Positions 10,691 through 16,474 of a stretch of 16,474 nt of DNA are shown piece by piece (position 1 is the first letter of the stretch; the number at the start of each line of letters is the position of its first letter). The notes beneath the pieces were generated by a model. It was not told the DNA's origin, did not search any database, and worked only from the letters and a program-made list of their open reading frames with translations. The DNA comes from Candidatus Latescibacterota bacterium. Lineage in GTDB: Bacteria > Latescibacterota > UBA2968 > UBA8231. The stretch spans positions 1 to 16,474 of the forward strand of contig JAJDTN010000019.1 of NCBI GenBank assembly GCA_022827165.1, in the 5' to 3' direction. Position numbers and translations under genes: made by a program.

Positions 10691-12097
10691 ATGAGCGTAC
10701 CTGAAGACCAACCTGCCACGGGTTACCGCGCACCGATCGCAGCAGTGGCCGGGGCCGCCGGGATCCTCGCCATCGCCGCGATCCTCCTGGCTCCTTCGCC
10801 GGCGTCGGCCTCCGCCGAGACCGGCTTCGTCCTCAACACCTTTTCCTTCCTGGTCTGGGGCGTCCTGATCATGTGGATGTGTGCCGGCTTCACCATGCTG
10901 GAGTCCGGCTCGGTGCGCTCGAAGAACGCCTCCATGATCTGCCTGAAGAACATCGGGCTCTACTCGATCGCCGGCCTCGCCTACTACATCATCGGCTACA
11001 GCCTCATGTACGTCGATGTGGGTGCGCTGATCGGCTCCTTCGACCTCTTTCACGGTCCCTCCGAAGGTGAACGGGCCCTCCTGGGCGGGGACGAGGGGGC
11101 CCTGGCCGGCGTGGTGGCCAGCAACTACTCCACCATGTCGGACTGGTTCTTCCAGATGGTCTTCGTCGCCACCACTGCCTCGATCGTCTCCGGGACCCTG
11201 GCCGAGCGCGTCAAGCTATGGGCCTTCTTCGCCTTCACCCTGGTCCTCACGGCTGTCATCTACCCCGTCGTCGGCGCCTGGACCTGGGGCGGGGGCTGGC
11301 TCTCGCAGATGGGTTTCCAGGACTTCGCGGGTTCCACCATCGTCCATTCCACCGGCGGCTGGGCGGCCCTGGCGGGCGCCATCGTCGTGGGACCTCGGTG
11401 GGGCAAGTTCCGCAAGGACGGCTCGGTGAAGGTCACTCCGCCCTCCAACATCCCCGCCGTCACTCTCGGGGTCTTCATCCTCTGGCTGGGCTGGTTCGGC
11501 TTCAACGGCGGCTCCCAGCTGGCCCTTGCCGGCGTGTCCGACGCGGTGGCCATGAGCAATGTCCTTGTCAACACCAACCTCGCCGCCGCGGCGGGCGTGG
11601 TGACGGCGATCGTCGTGTCGCGGCCCATCCTCGGGCGGACCGATCTCTTCGCCGCCCTCAACGGCGCCATCGCCGGCCTGGTGGCGATCACGGCCGGACC
11701 GGACATCCTCGATGCCCGGTGGGCGATCGTCATCGGCGCCGTGGGAGCGGTCCTGTGCACGGCGGGACTGAAGCTGCTGGAGCGCCTGCGGATCGACGAC
11801 GTGGTCGGCGCGGTTCCCGCCCATCTCCTGGCCGGCATCTGGGGCACCCTGGCGGTCTGCATCGCCGCGGGCGGGAGCTTCGTGGTGCAGCTCATCGGCG
11901 TGGTGAGCGTGGGGGGCTTCGTCTTTCTCGTGTCCCTCCTGCTGTGGACCGTGCTGAACAGGACCGTGGGCGCGCGGGTCTCGCGCGACGTGGAGGACAT
12001 CGGCCAGGACGCGGGTGAGCTGGGAATCGACGCCTATCCCGAGTTCGCCCTCATGGTCGATCCCGAGGAGGGGGGAGACTTCCGGGACCCGGACTGA
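10691..12097 (+). CDS. Amt/MEP/Rh-family ammonium transporter
   Basis: Inner-membrane channel-like carrier for ammonium, normally a trimer. The 468-residue product has a cleavable leader (residues about 1-40, ending SPASASA), as in Gram-negative AmtB, then about 11 membrane helices. Hallmarks are LESGSVRSKN, DWFFQMVFVATTASIVSGTLAER and the twin pore histidines H219 (STIVHSTGG) and H378 (VPAHLLAGIWGT). The second motif is a variant of the usual V.VHG..G..GT. The cytoplasmic tail carries the typical EDIGQDAGELGIDAY signature, through which PII proteins usually gate the channel, but no glnB/glnK lies nearby. The ATG at 10691 has AGGAG 8 nt upstream and begins just before the leader. The stop is only 34 nt before the ATP-grasp gene, so the two are probably one transcript. 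Confidence 0.95.
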   Translation: MSVPEDQPATGYRAPIAAVAGAAGILAIAAILLAPSPASASAETGFVLNTFSFLVWGVLIMWMCAGFTMLESGSVRSKNASMICLKNIGLYSIAGLAYYIIGYSLMYVDVGALIGSFDLFHGPSEGERALLGGDEGALAGVVASNYSTMSDWFFQMVFVATTASIVSGTLAERVKLWAFFAFTLVLTAVIYPVVGAWTWGGGWLSQMGFQDFAGSTIVHSTGGWAALAGAIVVGPRWGKFRKDGSVKVTPPSNIPAVTLGVFILWLGWFGFNGGSQLALAGVSDAVAMSNVLVNTNLAAAAGVVTAIVVSRPILGRTDLFAALNGAIAGLVAITAGPDILDARWAIVIGAVGAVLCTAGLKLLERLRIDDVVGAVPAHLLAGIWGTLAVCIAAGGSFVVQLIGVVSVGGFVFLVSLLLWTVLNRTVGARVSRDVEDIGQDAGELGIDAYPEFALMVDPEEGGDFRDPD

Positions 12098-12131
12098 GCC
12101 GCTTCGGACTCACCGTCCGGCGAGCCGTCCC

Positions 12132-13565
12132 ATGGACTTCGACGCCTACGATCTCGATCCCGCGATCTACGACGAGATGTTCCTGCCCGACGGCACGCCG
12201 CGCGGGCACTTCCAGCCTCTGCACGATACCCTGAGGCAGCTCTCTGCGGAGGAAGCGGGCCGGATCCAGGAGCGGGTGACGCGCTCCTTCTCCAACGAGG
12301 GTATCACCTTCACCGTCTACGGGGACGAAGAGGCGGACGAGCGCATCATCCCCGTCGACTGCGTTCCGCGCATCCTCTCCGCCGAGGAGTGGCTGCACCT
12401 GGAGGCGGGGCTCACCCAGCGCCTGGCCGCCCTGAACCGCTTTCTGGAGGACGTGTACGGGGGGGCCCGCATCATCGCCGACGGCGTGGTCCCCGCCGAC
12501 CTGGTGCGCGGCTGCCCCCAGTACCGCGTCGAGATGTGCGGGGTCCCGGTTCCCCACGGCACCTGGGTCGCCGTCTGCGGCACCGACCTGGTGCGTACCA
12601 ACGATGGCTGGCGGGTGCTCGAGGACAACCTGCGGGTGCCCTCCGGGGTGTCCTACATGATCGCCAACCGCAAGGTGGTCAAGTCGAGCCTGCGCCGCCT
12701 CTACCGCGACTGCCGGGTGCGGGAGGTCGAGCAGTACGGGCAGGTGCTGCTCGAGACCCTTCGCGAGCTGGCCCCCGATGGACGCTCCGACCCCTGCATC
12801 GCCCTGCTCACCCCCGGAGTCGCCAACTCGGCCTTCTACGAGCACATCTTCCTGGCCCAGGAGATCGGAGCTACTCTCGTCGAAGGCCGCGACCTGCTGG
12901 TCAACGACGGTTTCGTCTACATGCGCACCACCGAAGGGCTGCGACGGGTGGACGTCATCTACCGCCGCGTGGACGACGACTTCATCGATCCCCTCGTCTT
13001 CCGCCCCGATTCCCTCCTCGGAGTGCCGGGGCTGATGCACGCCTGCAAGAGCGGGCACGTGGCCCTGGCCAACGCCCCGGGGACGGGGGTGGCCGACGAC
13101 AAGAGCGTCTACGCCTTCGTCCCCGACATGATCCGCTATTACCTCGGCGAGGAGCCGGTCCTCGCCAACGTCGAGACCTACCTGTGCCGAAGGCCTCGCG
13201 ACCTGGAGTACACCCTCGACAACCTGCAGGACCTCGTCGTCAAGCGGGTGGGCGAGTCCGGGGGCTACGGCATGCTCATCGGCCCCCATGCGACCGCGGA
13301 GGAGCGCGGCGCCTACGCCGAGGAGCTTCGCGCCGACCCGGCGGGATTCATCTCGCAACCGGTGCTGGCCCTGTCGCGCGCGCCCTGCTGCATCGAGGGC
13401 CGCCCGGAGCCGCGCCACGTCGACCTGCGCCCCTTCATCCTCCACGGCCGCAAGACCCGCATCGTTCCCGGGGCCTTCTGCCGGGTGGCGCTGCGCCGGG
13501 GCAGCCTCGTGGTGAACTCGAGCCAGGGCGGCGGCGGCAAGGACCTCTGGGTGCTGGAGAGCTGA
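12132..13565 (+). CDS. Circularly permuted ATP-grasp protein (DUF404/DUF407 type)
   Basis: Predicted ATP-dependent carboxylate-amine (amide or peptide) ligase; no member has a firmly known substrate that I can cite. The 477-residue protein begins with the family N-terminus (YDEMFLPDGTPRGHF), then WVAVCGTDLVRTNDGWRVLEDNLRVPSG (E164-D165-N166), a likely ATP or metal region. Next come the lysine strand DLVVKRVGESGGYGMLIGP (K371), EPRHVDLRPFIL and the terminal NSSQGGGGKDLWVL, so the order of ATP-grasp elements is permuted. It lacks a signal peptide and is cytoplasmic. The ATG at 12132 is chosen from the family start although its ribosome site (GGCGAG) is weak; translation may depend on the transporter ending 34 nt upstream. 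Its stop abuts the ATG of the Alpha-E gene with no gap, the standard partner of this enzyme. Confidence 0.93.
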   Translation: MDFDAYDLDPAIYDEMFLPDGTPRGHFQPLHDTLRQLSAEEAGRIQERVTRSFSNEGITFTVYGDEEADERIIPVDCVPRILSAEEWLHLEAGLTQRLAALNRFLEDVYGGARIIADGVVPADLVRGCPQYRVEMCGVPVPHGTWVAVCGTDLVRTNDGWRVLEDNLRVPSGVSYMIANRKVVKSSLRRLYRDCRVREVEQYGQVLLETLRELAPDGRSDPCIALLTPGVANSAFYEHIFLAQEIGATLVEGRDLLVNDGFVYMRTTEGLRRVDVIYRRVDDDFIDPLVFRPDSLLGVPGLMHACKSGHVALANAPGTGVADDKSVYAFVPDMIRYYLGEEPVLANVETYLCRRPRDLEYTLDNLQDLVVKRVGESGGYGMLIGPHATAEERGAYAEELRADPAGFISQPVLALSRAPCCIEGRPEPRHVDLRPFILHGRKTRIVPGAFCRVALRRGSLVVNSSQGGGGKDLWVLES

Positions 13566-14540
13566 ATGCTCGCGCGCAGCGCCCAGGGACTCTACTGGAT
13601 GGGCCGCTACCTCGAGCGGGCGGAACAGCTCTGCCGTCTGTTGCGGCTGCAGGTCGAGGCCCTGGTGGACCGGCCCGTGGAGGAGATCCACTACGGCTGG
13701 AGCCGGATCTACGCCGGCCTCGGCCGGCTGCCTCCGGGCGGGGACCTCGGCACCGGCGGCAGCGACGACTACGTCCTGGCCGATTCGTACACCCTCGCCG
13801 GGGATCTCACCTTCGAGCGCTCCAACCCCGATTCGGTGCGCCGCTGCTTCGCTCTGGGCCGCGAGAACGCCCGCCAGATGCGCAACTGCATCAGCGCCGA
13901 GATGTGGACCTGTCTCAACCTCTCGTGGCTGCGCATCCGCGACCTCGGCATCGAGGACATCTGGAAGGTCTCGCCGGAGAGCTTCTACGCCGAGACCACC
14001 CGCCAGATCGACACCTTCCATGGTGTCGCCGACGCGACCATGTACCGCGACGAGGGCTGGTGCTTCATGCGCATCGGGCGGTTCCTGGAGCGAGCCCAGC
14101 TCCTGGCGTCCTTCCTCCTCGCCCAGCTGGCCGAGCGCGACCAGGGCGGGACCTCCGACACCGGCTGGACGAGTCTGCTGCGCGCCTGCCAGGCCTTCGA
14201 CACCTACAAGTCCAGCTACAGCGTCGAGGTCCAGGGGGACCGCGTGCTGGATCTGCTGGTCACCGATCCCCGGCTGCCCGGGTCCCTGTGCCGTTCCCTC
14301 GACGCCCTGGCCGCCGAGCTCGCGGCCACGGGTCCGGGCCCGGGCGCCAAAGCCGGGGCGGCGGCGGACCGGCTCTCCGGCCGGCTGTGCGCCCTGATCC
14401 GATACGAATGGCCGGACCGCGTGGAGCCGGAGGACAGGGAGGAGCTGCTCTCCCAGGTTGGGGAACACTGCCGAGAGCTCCACCAGCTCGTCACCGAGGC
14501 GTACATCGATTACGCCATCGAGGACTCCCCGGTGCACTGA
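13566..14540 (+). CDS. Alpha-E domain protein (DUF403)
   Basis: A 324-residue, mostly helical protein of the Alpha-E family, named for its conserved helical Glu positions and nearly always next to the permuted ATP-grasp gene. Signatures include LARSAQGLYWMGRYLERAEQ (residues 3-22), the central ENARQMRNCISAEMWTCLN, MYRDEGWCFMRIGRFLERAQ, and a C-terminal helix ELHQLVTEAYIDYAI. Two related W-x-x-x-IGR/MGRYLERA helices suggest an internal repeat. Its biochemical role is unknown; a partner or accessory subunit of the ligase is the usual proposal. It starts directly after the ATP-grasp stop with GGAGAG 4 nt upstream of the ATG, implying coupled translation, and the next gene begins 4 nt after its stop. 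Its length is normal for the family. Confidence 0.94.
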   Translation: MLARSAQGLYWMGRYLERAEQLCRLLRLQVEALVDRPVEEIHYGWSRIYAGLGRLPPGGDLGTGGSDDYVLADSYTLAGDLTFERSNPDSVRRCFALGRENARQMRNCISAEMWTCLNLSWLRIRDLGIEDIWKVSPESFYAETTRQIDTFHGVADATMYRDEGWCFMRIGRFLERAQLLASFLLAQLAERDQGGTSDTGWTSLLRACQAFDTYKSSYSVEVQGDRVLDLLVTDPRLPGSLCRSLDALAAELAATGPGPGAKAGAAADRLSGRLCALIRYEWPDRVEPEDREELLSQVGEHCRELHQLVTEAYIDYAIEDSPVH

Positions 14541-14544
14541 CGCA

Positions 14545-15528
14545 ATGACCGGAGCCGTCCGCTACGAGATCGAGCACGTCTCCCGCTACAGCTACGACAG
14601 CAGCGTGCGCCAGTGCGTGATGCTGCTCTGTCTGGAGCCGCTGCAGGACCATCGGCAGCGGCTCCTCGACTTCGAGATCGAGACGAGTCCTGCCGCGTCC
14701 CTCAACCGCGAGTCGGACTGTTTCGGCAACGCCCGCCACCTCCTCGCTCTGCACCGGACGCACCGCGCCCTGGAGATCACCACCCGGGCCGCCGTCGACG
14801 CGGTCCCCGCTCCCGGGCTCCCGGAGCGGCTCGGGACCGGCGCCTGGGAGGAGACCCGCTCGGCGGTGGGTTCCTTCGCAGACTGGAGCTTCACGAGCCC
14901 GAGTGACCTTGTGCGGCCCTCGCCGGGTCTGGAGGCGTTCGTCCAGCGGCATGGCATCGAGCCCGGCGGGGACCCCCTCGAGAGCTTGTCGAGGCTCTCG
15001 GACACCCTCCATCGCTGCCTGGAGTACATTCCGGGAAGCACCACGGCCGAGTCTTCGGTGGAGCACATCCTGGAGACCGGGCGCGGCGTCTGCCAGGACT
15101 ACTCCCACCTCATGATCGCCATAGCGCGCTCCTGGGGGATCCCCTCCCGCTATGTCTCGGGTTACCTTCGCCAGGCCGCGGGCGACGGCGGACAGGCGCC
15201 GGTCAACGCTACCCACGCATGGGTCGAGTGCCGGCTGCCCGGGCTCGGCTGGGTGGGCTTCGATCCGACCAACCAGAGCCGCGCCGGCGGCGGGGGAGAG
15301 GTGCGCATCGCCACCGGACGGGACTACCGGGACGTGTCGCCCACCCGGGGGGTCCTGCGAGGCGGCGGCGGGATGAAGCTGGAGGTGGAGGTTCGGGTGG
15401 GCGAATCCGGTGGATCCCCGCCCCGCGGCACCGGCCACGGGGCAGCGGCGAGCCCCAACGGCTCTGACCGCGAGGTCGGGGTTGACATGCACCGTGGCGC
15501 TGCCATGGCGGCAGGCCCGGCATCGTGA
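14545..15528 (+). CDS. Transglutaminase-like cysteine protease with N-terminal beta domain
   Basis: A 327-residue protein with the bacterial transglutaminase N-terminal domain (RYEIEHVSRYSYDSSVRQCVMLL...) and a transglutaminase/papain-fold core. The catalytic triad is C183 in GRGVCQDYSHLM, H224 in THAWVE and D240 in GWVGFDPTN. Members linked to ATP-grasp/Alpha-E genes are predicted amidases or peptidases that cut or rearrange the bond the ligase makes. There is no signal peptide, so it shares the cytoplasm with those enzymes. The ATG at 14545, 4 nt after the Alpha-E stop, gives the family N-terminus; no strong ribosome site is seen, fitting translational coupling. The domain ends near LRGGGGMKLEVEVRV. 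Some 40 Gly/Ala/Pro-rich residues follow that are unlike the family and may be a disordered tail or read-through past a lost stop. Confidence 0.93.
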   Translation: MTGAVRYEIEHVSRYSYDSSVRQCVMLLCLEPLQDHRQRLLDFEIETSPAASLNRESDCFGNARHLLALHRTHRALEITTRAAVDAVPAPGLPERLGTGAWEETRSAVGSFADWSFTSPSDLVRPSPGLEAFVQRHGIEPGGDPLESLSRLSDTLHRCLEYIPGSTTAESSVEHILETGRGVCQDYSHLMIAIARSWGIPSRYVSGYLRQAAGDGGQAPVNATHAWVECRLPGLGWVGFDPTNQSRAGGGGEVRIATGRDYRDVSPTRGVLRGGGGMKLEVEVRVGESGGSPPRGTGHGAAASPNGSDREVGVDMHRGAAMAAGPAS

Positions 15529-15551
15529 ACCTGGCAAGAGGAGGCATGGAC

Positions 15552-16016
15552 ATGCTCAAACGCATCATCGGCGCGTTCCTGGTGGCCATGGCGGTGGCCG
15601 TCGGCGTCCACACGGTCCTGGAGCCGCTCTACCACGTCTCCGAGGAAGGGCAGCCGTACAGCCCACTCTGGAGAATCCTCAATCCCCTGATGGCGATCGC
15701 CATCGCCCTCGGACTGGTACTGGGCTACCAGCGCAAGCGGGGGATCGACCGCCAGGGAGACGAGGCCGGCGTGACCCGCGGCTACGTCGCCGCCAACCTC
15801 CAGTTCTACGGGTTCCTGTTCGTGGGCATCCTGTTCTACTGGAACTGGTTCAACCTGCTCATGCCGGCCTGGACCGCGCTCGGCGACGATACGGTCACCC
15901 TCGTGTGGATCCTCGTCGACGCCATCCTGCCGCTGCTGACCGGTGCCGCGGGGGTCTCCCTGCTGCGCGCGGGACGGGAGGCCGGCCGGCCAGGAGAAGC
16001 AGAACCGTCTCCATGA
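15552..16016 (+). CDS. Small membrane protein with four predicted helices, function unknown
   Basis: A 154-residue protein I cannot place in a named family. Hydrophobic segments lie at about 5-25 (IIGAFLVAMAVAVGVHTVL), 41-61 (LNPLMAIAIALGLVLGYQ), 83-105 (FYGFLFVGILFYWNWFNLL) and 117-140 (LVWILVDAILPLLTGAAGV). A charged loop (QRKRGIDRQGDE) sits between helices 2 and 3, and a short Arg/Glu-rich tail ends the protein. The ATG at 15552 is preferred because GAGGAGG (15538-15544) lies 7 nt upstream; the ATG at 15546 is too close to that site, and the GTG at 15525 overlaps the transglutaminase stop. It sits 23 nt after the transglutaminase and 73 nt before a binding-protein gene. A role as a transport or membrane-anchor partner of these neighbours is only a guess. 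Confidence 0.82.
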   Translation: MLKRIIGAFLVAMAVAVGVHTVLEPLYHVSEEGQPYSPLWRILNPLMAIAIALGLVLGYQRKRGIDRQGDEAGVTRGYVAANLQFYGFLFVGILFYWNWFNLLMPAWTALGDDTVTLVWILVDAILPLLTGAAGVSLLRAGREAGRPGEAEPSP

Positions 16017-16089
16017 GGCGTCTCGTTGCCGTCGTCACTCAGCAGACGTGGCGGCCCATCTATCTCAAGTGAGAGAGGGAGATCAAACC

Positions 16090-16474
16090 ATGCGGAGCCC
16101 GATCAGGAAACTTCGATTCGCCCTGGCCGTCGCCGTGCTGGTCTCGTGCGGCGGCGACGATGAACCGGTGGGCGGTGAGGCGGGCGCCGACGCCGTGGAG
16201 ATCGGCGCCGGCGAGGCGGTGCAGATCCGCTCCCTCCTTTCAATCACCGGGGCGGCGTCCCTTGGCGGGGCCCTGCGCTTCGGGTGCGAGCTGGCCGTGG
16301 CGGACTACGGCAGCGTCCACGGTCACCCGGTCGATCTCGGCGAGTCCGTGGACGCCATGTGCTCGCCGGAGGGCGGACGCGCCGGCGCCGAGCAGGTCGC
16401 CGGCGATCCCCTGGTGCTGGGCGTCGTCGGCACCTCGTGCTCGGCGGCGGCGGTGGCCGCGTCGCCGGTGATCA
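16090..16474 (+). CDS. Type-1 periplasmic solute-binding lipoprotein (branched-chain amino-acid/amide type), partial at right edge
   Basis: The first 128 residues of an ABC-type solute-binding protein of the Leu/Ile/Val-binding (Peripla_BP_6) superfamily. A short Arg/Lys-rich N-terminus and a hydrophobic stretch lead to the lipobox LVSC, with C20 as the lipidation site, so it would be a membrane-anchored periplasmic lipoprotein. After a Gly/Asp-rich linker comes the fold's start: LSITGAASLGGALRFGCELAVADY (the glycine-rich ligand loop and first helix), a CSPEGGRAGAEQV segment, and VLGVVGTSCSAAAVAAS, whose Ser/Ala-rich turn contacts ligands in this family. The ATG at 16090 has GAGGGAG about 8 nt upstream. 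No permease or ATPase gene is visible, but the window ends here. The ligand could be an amino acid, urea, amide or other small molecule. Confidence 0.86.
   Translation, partial: MRSPIRKLRFALAVAVLVSCGGDDEPVGGEAGADAVEIGAGEAVQIRSLLSITGAASLGGALRFGCELAVADYGSVHGHPVDLGESVDAMCSPEGGRAGAEQVAGDPLVLGVVGTSCSAAAVAASPVI

Noticed and set aside
12105..12119. CGGAC-N5-GTCCG palindrome between the transporter and ATP-grasp genes, and a similar one at 1684-1697
   Set aside because: Five-base arms of GC-rich sequence are expected by chance here and neither has further support.
12051..14537. An 828-codon minus-strand frame opposite the ATP-grasp and Alpha-E genes
   Set aside because: Same antisense artefact: it spans two well-supported plus-strand genes and has no recognisable motif.
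16013..16072. A 19-codon frame starting as an ATGA overlap with the four-helix protein stop (MRRLVAVVTQQTWRPIYLK)
   Set aside because: The ribosome-site candidate is about 14 nt away and no regulatory leader features are seen. It could be a small leader peptide, but the evidence is too thin to call.

Overview
This is a GC-rich, gene-dense window from a Gram-negative bacterium with an outer membrane. The support is two large TonB-dependent receptors with signal peptides, an Amt-type ammonium transporter with a cleavable leader, and a lipoprotein solute-binding protein. Most genes strongly prefer C- or G-ending codons. I cannot name the taxon from the sequence. No rRNA, tRNA, CRISPR array, insertion sequence, attachment site or origin was recognised.

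Left part (1-4028). On the minus strand are a PhyH-type Fe(II)/2-oxoglutarate dioxygenase, cut by the left edge, and a small Smr-domain protein. Reading the other way is a family GH4 glycosidase whose CHGx motif points to an alpha-uronidase. It converges on a minus-strand protein that joins an NYN/LabA-type nuclease domain to a cold-shock-like RNA-binding domain.

Middle (4029-9763). A tandem pair of paralogous TonB-dependent outer-membrane receptors lies on the minus strand, probably one transcript, with two strong hairpins after the second. Upstream is a divergent control region with an imperfect LacI-like dyad. It separates the receptors from a plus-strand partner-switching pair: an RsbW-like GHKL kinase and a STAS antagonist with overlapping ATGA stop/start.

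Right part (10691-16474). All genes are on the plus strand and closely packed: an ammonium transporter, a circularly permuted ATP-grasp enzyme, an Alpha-E protein, a transglutaminase-like protease, a small four-helix membrane protein and a type-1 periplasmic binding lipoprotein cut by the right edge. ATP-grasp, Alpha-E and transglutaminase form a known but biochemically uncharacterised trio, predicted to make and process amide or peptide bonds. An ammonium transporter directly upstream and a membrane protein plus amino-acid-type binding protein downstream suggest a nitrogen-linked peptide or amide system. This is the most interesting unit in the window.

Other points of note are an abrupt change in synonymous codon use inside the dioxygenase gene, a perfect 26-bp dyad between the Smr and GH4 genes, and the nuclease/cold-shock fusion.
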